NCBI RefSeq assembly: GCF_001746915.1
Contig: NZ_MJGC01000088.1
Coordinates: 1 to 64,000 of the forward strand
Source: Desertifilum tharense IPPAS B-1220
GTDB taxonomy: Bacteria > Cyanobacteriota > Cyanobacteriia > Cyanobacteriales > Desertifilaceae
Direction of reading: 5' to 3'
Length of the DNA: 64,000 bases
Every line of letters begins with the position of its first letter. Positions within the stretch are counted from its first letter, which is position 1. The notes beneath the pieces were generated by a model. That model saw nothing but the letters and a program-made list of their open reading frames with translations. It searched no databases and was not told where the DNA came from. The position numbers were made by a program, and so were the translations under genes. Shown one piece after another: positions 8,789 through 16,927 of this stretch.

Positions 8789-9490
8789 TTAACGTTCAAA
8801 TAGACCGCCGAAGTTGTAGCCAACGCCCACTAGGATACCGAACTTGGTGCTATCGCCTAAGAAGGCAACGTTGGCGCTTCCGGTAGCGGTTAGTTGGGGG
8901 GTAAGGGGGAAATCTACCCCACCCGTTAACATGGGGCCGACGCGACCGCTAAAATCAAAGGCGACGCCACCCCCAACAAAGGGTGCAAAAGCAACTGGAT
9001 CGAAGGGTTCCCGCCCCACAATTAAGTCATAGGTGATGGGAACTAAGAGGCTAACCCGGTTATTGACGATTAGCGAAGGACGGACGGAAAGGTTTTGGGT
9101 AAAGCCAATTTTACTTACGGCTGCAAAGCCAAAACGACCGATGGCGCTATCGCCCCCTACACCAATATTGGCACCGATCCCCACGTAGCTGACTCCACCG
9201 CTTAACTGTCTGGGTTCGACGCCTTGGGCGATCCTGACTTCAGAAAGTTGGGCCAGTTCGGGAACGGGGGTAAAGGCGGGTTGTTCGCTGAGGCTGGCGG
9301 CGTTCGTGATGCTGGTTCCGGGGAAGGGGATCTGGGCCGTTTCTGAAGATGCAGGTTCGCTCTCGGTTTCTGCAACTGTACTGAGTTCTGGGCTTAAGGG
9401 TTCAATCTCTTGCGCGATCGCACACAAGCTACCCCCTAGAAGGCTAGCAAGCACGGCGCTTAGGGGTAAAAACTGAGTTAGGTGTCTCAT
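8789..9490 (-). CDS. Outer-membrane beta-barrel-like secreted protein
   Basis: The protein is 233 residues from the ATG at 9490, which follows GAGGAGTGAT, a good ribosome binding site; a 13-codon longer start is unlikely. A signal peptide (FLPLSAVLASLLGGSLCAIAQE) is followed by a low-complexity acidic, proline-rich segment. The last 130 residues alternate hydrophobic strands with glycine-rich turns (GGVSYVGIGANIGVG, GILVGVGYNFGGLFER) and end in an aromatic-rich strand, as in small porin-like barrels. A role in the outer membrane is inferred. I do not recognise a named family. Confidence 0.7.
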   Translation of the reverse strand: MRHLTQFLPLSAVLASLLGGSLCAIAQEIEPLSPELSTVAETESEPASSETAQIPFPGTSITNAASLSEQPAFTPVPELAQLSEVRIAQGVEPRQLSGGVSYVGIGANIGVGGDSAIGRFGFAAVSKIGFTQNLSVRPSLIVNNRVSLLVPITYDLIVGREPFDPVAFAPFVGGGVAFDFSGRVGPMLTGGVDFPLTPQLTATGSANVAFLGDSTKFGILVGVGYNFGGLFER

Positions 9491-9549
9491 ATCACTCCTC
9501 AACCAATTGGATTTAATAGCGATCGCCATCGATCGCAGACTCGATAGGT

Positions 9550-10491
9550 TTAACCTTGCAGACCTTGCATTGCCCCAACGACCTGTTGGGAAACAAAAGG
9601 CAAGATAGCTTCATTTTTACTCTGGGTTTTTCCCTCTGTAAATACAACCAGTAAATAAGGTTGCAAACCGGGAATTTCAATATAGGCGCTATCGTGGCGG
9701 ACTTGTGAGGTTAACCCCGCTTTTGACCACAGTTGGGCGTTTTCGGGTAAACCTTGCCCAAAAAATCCGGTGACTTGATTTTCCGGATCTTTCTCCAGAA
9801 CCGCCGGATCGAGCGATCGCTTCATCAACGCCATCATCTTCTGCGACGCCTGGGAGGAGACTGCAACCCCCCCAATAATGCTGTGTAAGAGGCGGGCTGT
9901 TGCGTCTGTGGTCAGCATATTGCGGTTTTCCATCATTTCACCCAAAAATGCCCGTTCGCGCCCGTAAGCTCCATCTCCCCAGGTCTTTTGGTTAACGTTA
10001 GTGCTTTCTAATTCCGCCCATCCCAAGGTTTTGAGATAGCGGTTGACAATATTGCGCTGCGACTTCCAGGTTTCAAAGGGGGCGGGGGGCAGTTCCGGGC
10101 CGCCTGTGGTTCCGGTTAGCACATCAACGACGAGGGCAGTGGCATCATTGCTAGAATCGACAATCATGTCGCGGATGGCGCGTTCGAGTTCTGGTGAAGG
10201 CTGAATCATGTTTTTGTCCACCCACTCGTACACCGCCACGAGATAAAACAATTTGACAATACTGGCCGGGTAAATTCGCTCAACGCCGCGATAGCTGTAA
10301 CCGCGTACGGGATGCTTCCAAAATTCTTCCGGGGATAGCGCGCCGCCCGTGTTGACGGGGACAGGCGGATCGTAGACAATCCAAGTCATTGCAATTTGGT
10401 TGCGGGCGAGTTGGGGAAATTCAGCCCAGGTGGTTTCAAGAATGCGATCGCCCAATTGTTGGAGTTGTTCGTCTTTGCGGAAAAAGGTCAT
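9550..10491 (-). CDS. Serine hydrolase of the beta-lactamase/PBP class A fold
   Basis: A 313-residue protein with the three active-site motifs of penicillin-interacting enzymes: S77-I-V-K80 (SxxK), SSND at 113-116 (SxN loop) and KAGLT near residue 258 (KxG). It lacks a recognisable signal peptide, so export is uncertain. Family members are beta-lactamases or peptidoglycan peptidases, and in cyanobacteria they are mostly uncharacterised. The start lies only 23 bases from the start of the divergent NlpC/P60 peptidase gene. This suggests a shared regulatory region for two cell-wall enzymes. Confidence 0.85.
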   Translation of the reverse strand: MTFFRKDEQLQQLGDRILETTWAEFPQLARNQIAMTWIVYDPPVPVNTGGALSPEEFWKHPVRGYSYRGVERIYPASIVKLFYLVAVYEWVDKNMIQPSPELERAIRDMIVDSSNDATALVVDVLTGTTGGPELPPAPFETWKSQRNIVNRYLKTLGWAELESTNVNQKTWGDGAYGRERAFLGEMMENRNMLTTDATARLLHSIIGGVAVSSQASQKMMALMKRSLDPAVLEKDPENQVTGFFGQGLPENAQLWSKAGLTSQVRHDSAYIEIPGLQPYLLVVFTEGKTQSKNEAILPFVSQQVVGAMQGLQG

Positions 10492-10514
10492 CGTTGTTGG
10501 GTAGAAAAGGTCTT

Positions 10515-11210
10515 ATGGTATCTGTTGCTTCAGTGTCTCAGAGTGCGATCGCTCTGGAGTATGTTTGCCAAAGAAATCTCGATCTCTATGATTCTCCAGA
10601 GTGCGAGAGGCTGGCAACTCAAGCCGCCGCCGGACGGCATCTCAAGTTAGCGCGATCGCCCCAAGCAACGGCGGTTGAAGTCCGCTTGTGCGAAGATGAC
10701 TATCCCTGTTGGTTATCCCTAAGCGATCTTGAAACGTTGGCAGAAGCGACAGCACCCTATCAAGCGGTGGCGCGATCGCGTTCGGAGATTGAGGCGAAGC
10801 TACCAGAGGCGATCGCGTTTGCTCAAGCTGCAATGCAACAGCCCAATTACTATCTGTGGGGCGGAACGGTTGGCCCGAATTATGATTGTTCGGGGTTAAT
10901 GCAAGCGGCGTTTGCCTCAGTCGGGATCTGGCTGCCCAGAGATTCTTATCAGCAAGAAGCTTTTACCGAACCCGTCTCGCTGGATGAGTTGAAACCGGGA
11001 GATTTGATTTTCTTTGGCACGCCTGAAAAAGCAACCCACGTCGCCCTATATTTGGGGGAAAGCCGCTATCTTCATAGTTCAGGGAAAACCCAAGGCCGCA
11101 ACGGGATCGCGATCGATCCGTTGAGCGATCGCGGGGATGCCGTCGTGCAAACCTACTTTAAACAGTTGCGCGGGGCTGGTCGAGTGGTTTGCAGCTATTG
11201 CCCGACTTAG
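10515..11210 (+). CDS. NlpC/P60 gamma-D-glutamyl-L-diamino acid endopeptidase
   Basis: The protein is 231 residues from the ATG at 10515; longer frames run antisense through the neighbouring gene. An N-terminal SH3b-type domain is followed by a C40 peptidase domain with C125 in YDCSGLM, H175 in ATHVALYLG and a third polar residue H187 in YLHSSG. This architecture and spacing match the cyanobacterial peptidoglycan-recycling peptidases from Anabaena and Nostoc (AvPCP/NpPCP), which cleave D-Glu-diamino acid bonds in peptides with a free N-terminal L-Ala. There is no signal peptide, in line with recycling in the cytoplasm. Confidence 0.92.
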   Translation: MVSVASVSQSAIALEYVCQRNLDLYDSPECERLATQAAAGRHLKLARSPQATAVEVRLCEDDYPCWLSLSDLETLAEATAPYQAVARSRSEIEAKLPEAIAFAQAAMQQPNYYLWGGTVGPNYDCSGLMQAAFASVGIWLPRDSYQQEAFTEPVSLDELKPGDLIFFGTPEKATHVALYLGESRYLHSSGKTQGRNGIAIDPLSDRGDAVVQTYFKQLRGAGRVVCSYCPT

Positions 11211-12454
11211 CGTTTGAGCCGGGGATTCTGGACTGGCGGCTTGAGGGGTGCGAGTTTTAGTTGGCGAATGGCGATGCTAGCCGACTGGGAAACATAACCG
11301 ATGGGATCTCTTAAAGCGCGTTGCAGAAAAGGAAGCGCTTGCGGGGAGTGAATGCTACCCAAGGCCATAATTGCAGCTTGGCGAACTTTGGGCTTGGCGT
11401 CTTGGCTGAGTTTGCCCAAGATTGGAATCAGCAAATCGCTGTTGCTACGCAGTCGGTTGCGCTTCATGAGGTTGCCTAGGGCGATCGCCACCGACTGGCG
11501 CACGTCGGGGCTGGCGTGACGGGCATAATTGATTAATTGGGAGAGCTTACCCACTTGTCCGGTTTCTCCCCACCCTAAAACCTGCTGGCACAGTTCGTAA
11601 GGATGCAGGTTTGCGGTTTGTTCGGGAACGAGCAGAATGGGAGTTTCGGAGATGGGGACTTGTGGCGGCGCGATCGTGGGATTCATCAGCGCGGCGGATT
11701 CCACAACGGGCGCTTGGGGGAGAACGGCGACTAAAGCGGCCTGGTTGCGATCGATTCTGGAAATTTCGGTTTCTTCGGGATCGGGGAGGGTTTCGTACTG
11801 CTGGCGCAGGTTTTGCACGAGTTCCTCAACTCGACCTTCATAGCTGGCTTCTGGAGGGGTGGAAATGGAACCCCATTCAGGATTCAGTAAATCGGCGGAT
11901 TCAGCAACGGGCGATTGAGGAAGTATAGCTTCGAGGGCTGCTTGGTTGCGTTCGACTCTTGGAATGGGGGGCGCATCCGGATCGGGAAGCGTTTCCTGCT
12001 TCTCGCGCAGATGTTGCTGAATCTCGCTCATTCGTCCTTCATAGCTGTCTTCTGGGAAATCAGTCGGACGATCTGTCGCCCTGCGTAGCTCTTGAATTTG
12101 CCGTTCGTAGTCGGCTCTAACTTGTTCGAGGGTTTGCTGGGTGCGGGCAAGTTCGGCTTCGTATTGCGATCGCGTGGCTTGAATCGCCTGTTGAATCTGG
12201 GCTTCTTGGGTGCTTTGCAATTCGGCGATCGCGTTTTGGGACTGGGTGAGTTGGGCTTCGTAATCTTGCTGGATTGGGACAATGGCTTGCCGCATCCGGG
12301 TTTCGTGTTTTTTCTCCAACTCTTCAATCGCTTGGCGAGTCTGTTCTACATGCTCGCGGCGTTGCTGTCCAAGCCGTCTTTCCAAGAGTTGGTAGGCGAT
12401 CGCCACGCCAGCCAAAAAGCCGACAAGCAAAGCGAGCAAGACAAACACAATCAT
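11207..12454 (-). CDS. Membrane-anchored coiled-coil protein with HEAT repeats
   Basis: The preferred start is ATG 12454, because GAGGAAGG lies seven bases before it; GTG 12484 or ATG 12481 would add about ten residues. One membrane helix (IVFVLLALLVGFLAGVAIAY) is followed by about 100 residues of Gln/Glu-rich coiled coil. Then come two copies of a roughly 60-residue unit (SYEGR, LPDP, RNQAAL, LPQ-PV-ESA) and a C-terminal HEAT-repeat block (DVRQSVAIALGNL, KVRQAAIMALGSI). HEAT repeats usually bind proteins; here a scaffold at the membrane is inferred. It ends four bases inside the NlpC/P60 gene tail. Confidence 0.75.
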   Translation of the reverse strand: MIVFVLLALLVGFLAGVAIAYQLLERRLGQQRREHVEQTRQAIEELEKKHETRMRQAIVPIQQDYEAQLTQSQNAIAELQSTQEAQIQQAIQATRSQYEAELARTQQTLEQVRADYERQIQELRRATDRPTDFPEDSYEGRMSEIQQHLREKQETLPDPDAPPIPRVERNQAALEAILPQSPVAESADLLNPEWGSISTPPEASYEGRVEELVQNLRQQYETLPDPEETEISRIDRNQAALVAVLPQAPVVESAALMNPTIAPPQVPISETPILLVPEQTANLHPYELCQQVLGWGETGQVGKLSQLINYARHASPDVRQSVAIALGNLMKRNRLRSNSDLLIPILGKLSQDAKPKVRQAAIMALGSIHSPQALPFLQRALRDPIGYVSQSASIAIRQLKLAPLKPPVQNPRLKR

Positions 12455-12737
12455 CCGTAAACCTTCCTCAACAGACAACATCACTCCTCAATTCATATCA
12501 TTTATTGGCTGGCAAATACGGGAGGCGAGCTAAAAAATTAGCAGCAGATTTGCATCAATTTGTTAATGGTTTATTTACAAAAATTAATATATAAATCCCC
12601 TTTTACCCTGTTCAGCGGGATTGAAAATGAACTTTTCTAAAGCCCTCCCCGAATTCTGTAAAGTTATACCCCGGTCGTGCGTAAAATATGAGCTTAAGTT
12701 CATCACGATCGTTTCACAACGCGAGGAATAATAAATT

Positions 12738-13244
12738 ATGGCCGATCCAAGAAATATGGAAGTCGTAAAACCCTACGACGGCGATCCGTTTGTTGGACAT
12801 CTTTCAACCCCCATTTCGGATTCTGATTTTACGCGAGCTTTTATTGGCAATCTTCCCGCTTACCGCAAAGGACTGTCTCCCTTCCGGCGCGGCTTAGAGA
12901 TTGGGTTAGCCCACGGTTACTTCTTGCTAGGCCCTTGGGTCGTATTTGGCCCCCTGCGCGACTATCCAGGCGCGGCTAACCTGGGTGCTTTAATCTCCGC
13001 CGTAGCTCTGATTTTGATTGCAACGGCAGGGATGTCCGCTTACGGCTTCGTTACCTTTAAAGAACAAGATAACCCCCAAGGGTTAACCCCCAAAGTCTCC
13101 GACCGTCTGAAAACTGACGAAGGCTGGAGCGAATTCACCGGCGGATTCTTCCTCGGTGGTACGGGTGGCGCGTTTGTAGCTTACTTCCTGTTGGAAAACT
13201 TTGAAGCTGTAGACGCGATTTTCCGTGGATTAGTCAATCGTTAG
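12738..13244 (+). CDS. psaL: Photosystem I subunit XI (PsaL)
   Basis: A 168-residue protein that begins MADPRNMEVVKPYDGDPFVGHLSTPISDS and has the PsaL membrane helices around LRDYPGAANLGALISAVALI and GGTGGAFVAYFLLENF. PsaL forms the trimer or tetramer contact of photosystem I in the thylakoid membrane. The start ATG follows GAGGAATAATAA. It is separated by 194 bases from psaI on the same strand, the psaL-psaI order known from Synechocystis. Confidence 0.98.
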   Translation: MADPRNMEVVKPYDGDPFVGHLSTPISDSDFTRAFIGNLPAYRKGLSPFRRGLEIGLAHGYFLLGPWVVFGPLRDYPGAANLGALISAVALILIATAGMSAYGFVTFKEQDNPQGLTPKVSDRLKTDEGWSEFTGGFFLGGTGGAFVAYFLLENFEAVDAIFRGLVNR

Positions 13245-13438
13245 ACTTGAGCGAGATTGCTCAATTGAGAACCTTGTGCCAATCGTGTCTGAGGGTCTGA
13301 CGGTGTGGAGTGTCTGAACCTCCGCAGCTTCAGATCCTTCCTAACTTTTGTTAAGTCTTTTAAGAACTTACAAATTAGGACGCGGGCTACAGTAAAATCC
13401 ACTTGGAACGTTGTCATTTTACATAGGAAGAAACATTT

Positions 13439-13555
13439 ATGACAGGCGATTACGCTGCTTCTTTCTTGCCTTGGATTTTGATTCCTGTTGTATGCTGGCT
13501 CATGCCTTTAGTCGTCATGGGACTGTTATTTATCTATATCGAAAGTGACGCTTAA
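13439..13555 (+). CDS. psaI: Photosystem I subunit VIII (PsaI)
   Basis: A 38-residue gene too short for most gene finders. The product starts MTGDYAASFLPWILIPVV, has one membrane helix (WILIPVVCWLMPLVVMGLLF) and ends YIESDA, the characteristic PsaI sequence. PsaI sits next to PsaL and stabilises its binding in photosystem I. AGGAAGAA lies eight bases before the ATG. A terminator follows 34 bases after the stop, so psaL-psaI forms one unit. Confidence 0.97.
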   Translation: MTGDYAASFLPWILIPVVCWLMPLVVMGLLFIYIESDA

Positions 13556-13588
13556 TCCTCGGAAAAATCTTTCCTAAGATGGATTGCC

Positions 13589-13617
13589 AATCCCTACTTT
13601 TATGTAGGGATTTTTTA
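13589..13617 (+). terminator. Terminator after psaI
   Basis: AATCCCTAC and GTAGGGATT form a nine-base-pair hairpin with loop TTTTAT, followed by TTTTTA on the plus strand. Confidence 0.9.
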
Positions 13618-13649
13618 TGGCACCGCTGAAGAATACCTGGGGTTTTCTA

Positions 13650-16529
13650 TCAGCAAATTGGAAGTTCAATTTTAAACACAGTTCCTTCCCCCAAAACCGA
13701 TTGACAGCTTAAGAAACCACCATGTTTCTCGCAAATAATCTGCTGGCTGATGGATAAGCCTAACCCAGTTCCTTTACCGACAGGTTTTGTGGTAAACAAG
13801 GGTTCAAATAAACGCGCTTGTACCTCCGGAGGCATTCCGCTACCATTATCGGCAATCTGAATAATGGCTTTATTCGGTTCTAGGATTGTAGAAATTGAAA
13901 TGGTCGGTTGGAATCCTTGCGTATCTAGGGGCGAGCGTTCTTCTTCTAAGGCGTCAATCGCATTGGCTAGCAGGTTCATAAAGACTTGATTCAGTTGACC
14001 GGGATAGCATTCAACTGGGGATAAATCGCCATAATTTTTGAGAATCTGAATGGCCGATCGCTTCTGGTTCGCTTTTAAGCGATGCTGCAAAATTAGGAGC
14101 GTACTTTCTAAGCCTTCGTGAATATTGCAGGCTACTTTGTTGGTGGTATCGCAGCGATAAAAGTTGCGGAGAGAAACGCTTAAGGCGGCGATGCGGTCGA
14201 TTCCAACTTTCATCGAAGAAAGCATATGGGGGAAGTCTTCGATCAGATAGGCTAGATCGATTTCTTCTGCATGATCGCTAATTTCGGGGACGGGGTTGGG
14301 GTAGTGTTTTTGATAAAGCCTGAGATGATTGAGCAGGTCGGTGTTATAGTCTTCTGCGTATTTAAGGTTGCCAAAAATAAAGCTGACGGGGTTATTGATT
14401 TCGTGCGCGACCCCGGCGAGGAGTTGACCGAGGGTTGCTAGTTTTTCGCTCTGGACGAGATGAATTTGGGCTTGCTGGAGTTGATGCAAGGCTTGGGTGA
14501 GTTCGGCGGTACGGGCGATGACGCGGGCTTCTAGTTCTTGGGTGAGGGCTTGGAGGGCGGTTTCGGCGGCTAGGCGTTCGGCTATTTCTTGTTGGAGTTG
14601 TCCGTTTTGTTTGTCGAGTTCTTCTTGGGCGAGTTGGCGGCTTTCTTCGCTGAGGACTAGCCACCAGGAGGCGATCGCAACTAGTACCAGAAAAACGGCG
14701 TAGAGTTGGAAAAAGCTGAGTTGCACTTGGGCTGTTGCTTCAACCACTGGGGCGATTTGTTGGGTGTAAAACAGCCACAACACCAGGGCGATAAACCCAG
14801 AAATGCTGCTGAAAATTAATAGGAACGATAGCAGCCGCTGACCGATGTGAGGCGAGATTTTTTGAGTATACAGGGTTTGCAGTTGGGCAACCCAAGGATG
14901 GTGTGGGTTGGGCTTGCAGCTATCGTGACAGCGGGCATCTAGGCTGCAACACAGCGAACAAATGGCGGTATCGTAGATTGGGCAATAGGCCATATCTTGC
15001 GGTTCGTAGAGGTTCGAGCAAATACCGCACGCGATCGCAGTTTCGGAGGTTTCGTGGAAGTGGGTGTTTTCTCTGGCAATGTAATATTTACCTTGGGTGA
15101 GGATCGCAATTACAGGCGAGAGGATAAAGGCGACGCCGAGGGCGATGAAGGAAGAGAAGGCTTGGGCGGTGCTGCCAAATGCGCCCAAGAAAGCGGCGAT
15201 CGCGATCGCAGAAGCCACCAGCATTGACCCGAAACCCACGGGGTTAATGTTGTAAAGGTAGGCGCGCTTAAATTCAATATAGGAGGGGCTAAAGCCGAGG
15301 GGTTTGTTAATGACGAGATCGGCGACTAAGGCCCCCACCCAGGCGATCGCAATATTCGAGTAAAGACCGAGAACGGCGTCTAGGGTGGCAAAAACGCCCA
15401 ATTCCATTAACAAAAGTGCGATCGCCACGTTAAAGACGAGCCAAACCACTCGTCCGGGGTGAGAGTGGGTGAGGCGCGAAAAAAAGTTAGACCATGCCAG
15501 CGATCCGGCGTAGGCGTTGGTGACGTTAATTTTAATTTGCGAAACAATCACAAAAAAGGTAGCCACGCCCAGAACGACGGCTGGGTTACTGAAAATCGAT
15601 TCAAACCCCACAATGTACATCTGAATGGGTTCGTGCGCTTTGGCAAAACTGACGCCCTGGCTGACGGCTAAAGCGGCCAGAAATGCCCCTCCCAGTTGTT
15701 TGGCTGCCCCCAACACAATCCAACCCGGCCCGGCTGCAATGGCTGCGATCCACCATTGACGGCGGTTTTCCGGCTGTCGATCGGGTAAAAAGCGCAAATA
15801 GTCTACTTGTTCGCCAATCTGAGCAATTAAGGAAAAGGAAACAGTGGCCGCCGAACCAAACAGCAGGGGATTAAAGCTAGCGCCGCTAGGGGATTCTCCA
15901 GCAAAGTTAACCCATTGATGCAGGGCTTGAGGGTCTTTACAGAGAATAAAAACATAGGGAGAAATCATCAAAATCAACCAGATCGGCTGCGTCCAAAATT
16001 GCAACTGGTTAATTAAGGTGACGCCAAAAAAGACGAGGGGAATGATAATTAAGGAGCAAATAATATACCCAAGCCACAGGGGAAGGTGAAAATAAAGTTC
16101 TAGCGCCTGGGCCATGATTGCCGCTTCTAGGGCAAAGAAAATAAAGGTAAAGGAGGCATAAATTAAGGAGGTAATGGTCGATCCGAGATAGCCAAAGCCT
16201 GCCCCTCGCGTCAACAAGTCCATATCAATGTTGTATTCGGAGGCGTAGTAGCAGATGGGTAAACCGGCTAGAAAAATAATGATGGAAACAATAACAATTG
16301 CCCAAAAAGAATTCGCAAATCCGTAGCTAATGGCAAGCGAACCGCCAATGGCTTCTAGGGCTAAAAAGGAAATTCCCCCAATTGCAGTATTGGCAACCAG
16401 AAGTTCCGACCATTTTCTAAAAGACTTTGGGGTAAAGCGTAAGGCATAGTCTTCTAGGGTTTCAGTGGCTACCCAAGTGTTATAGTCGCGTCTTGCTTTA
16501 ACAACTTTTGACGCTATAGGAATAGACAT
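13650..16529 (-). CDS. NCS1 transporter-histidine kinase fusion
   Basis: A 959-residue protein in three parts. Residues 1-480 are a complete NCS1-type (cytosine/purine/allantoin) transporter with about twelve helices (NTAIGGISFLALEAIGGSLA, GEQVDYLRFLPDR, NVTNAYAGSLAWSNFF). Residues 490-545 hold a cysteine cluster (CGIC, YCPIYDTAICSLCC, ARCHDSC) that looks metal binding. Two more helices and a coiled coil lead to a HisKA domain with H709 in GVAHEINNP and a HATPase domain (NLLANAIDAL, GTGLGLSIS). The plan resembles transporter-type sensor kinases such as CbrA, but with an NCS1 module. It should sense or import a nucleobase-like or nitrogen compound. No response regulator gene is adjacent. Confidence 0.9.
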   Translation of the reverse strand: MSIPIASKVVKARRDYNTWVATETLEDYALRFTPKSFRKWSELLVANTAIGGISFLALEAIGGSLAISYGFANSFWAIVIVSIIIFLAGLPICYYASEYNIDMDLLTRGAGFGYLGSTITSLIYASFTFIFFALEAAIMAQALELYFHLPLWLGYIICSLIIIPLVFFGVTLINQLQFWTQPIWLILMISPYVFILCKDPQALHQWVNFAGESPSGASFNPLLFGSAATVSFSLIAQIGEQVDYLRFLPDRQPENRRQWWIAAIAAGPGWIVLGAAKQLGGAFLAALAVSQGVSFAKAHEPIQMYIVGFESIFSNPAVVLGVATFFVIVSQIKINVTNAYAGSLAWSNFFSRLTHSHPGRVVWLVFNVAIALLLMELGVFATLDAVLGLYSNIAIAWVGALVADLVINKPLGFSPSYIEFKRAYLYNINPVGFGSMLVASAIAIAAFLGAFGSTAQAFSSFIALGVAFILSPVIAILTQGKYYIARENTHFHETSETAIACGICSNLYEPQDMAYCPIYDTAICSLCCSLDARCHDSCKPNPHHPWVAQLQTLYTQKISPHIGQRLLSFLLIFSSISGFIALVLWLFYTQQIAPVVEATAQVQLSFFQLYAVFLVLVAIASWWLVLSEESRQLAQEELDKQNGQLQQEIAERLAAETALQALTQELEARVIARTAELTQALHQLQQAQIHLVQSEKLATLGQLLAGVAHEINNPVSFIFGNLKYAEDYNTDLLNHLRLYQKHYPNPVPEISDHAEEIDLAYLIEDFPHMLSSMKVGIDRIAALSVSLRNFYRCDTTNKVACNIHEGLESTLLILQHRLKANQKRSAIQILKNYGDLSPVECYPGQLNQVFMNLLANAIDALEEERSPLDTQGFQPTISISTILEPNKAIIQIADNGSGMPPEVQARLFEPLFTTKPVGKGTGLGLSISQQIICEKHGGFLSCQSVLGEGTVFKIELPIC

Positions 16530-16868
16530 AAGCGATTGTCTCTAAATCTACTGAACGCGAACAGATAAGCCTGAACAATGGGTAGAGCGGACTGAATTCA
16601 TCGCCCAAAGGTTAATGAGTGAATGCTTCCCTGAGATGCTATTCCACTCGCCTTAAGCGGGCAGATTTCGATCTTCATTAACCCGGAAACACAGCTAGAT
16701 CGAGTATCACTAATGTATCTGCGATCGCGCGCGTGCGATCGTTGTGAGAAATACCATTTTTAAGATTCCCGATAATTCCCCAGAAGTAACATTAATAGAT
16801 TAAAAAATGTTATAGCAACCCTCCAGACCAGACTATCTTTACCCCAATCGATCGGTAATTTTCCATGC
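16530..16868. other. Intergenic region between the permease-kinase and psaB terminator
   Basis: This 339-base stretch lies between the kinase start and the 3' end of psaB. It contains an AT-rich segment, HIP1-related sites (GCGATCGCGCGCGTGCGATCG at 16720-16740) and presumably the kinase promoter. I see no small gene or RNA. Confidence 0.4.
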
Positions 16869-16900
16869 AAAAATCCCCCACCCGAAGGTAGGGGATTTTT
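16869..16900 (-). terminator. Terminator of the psaAB operon
   Basis: AAAAATCCCC and GGGGATTTTT form a long inverted repeat with inner ACC/GGT pairing. Read on the minus strand it ends in ATTTTTGC. It lies 28 bases beyond the psaB stop and would work in both directions. Confidence 0.9.
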
Positions 16901-16927
16901 CTAATGACCTAAAGCTAAGGGTTTAGG

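Noticed and set aside
10389..10514. N-terminal extension of the NlpC/P60 gene
   Set aside because: It runs antisense through the serine hydrolase gene and the domain starts after the ATG at 10515.
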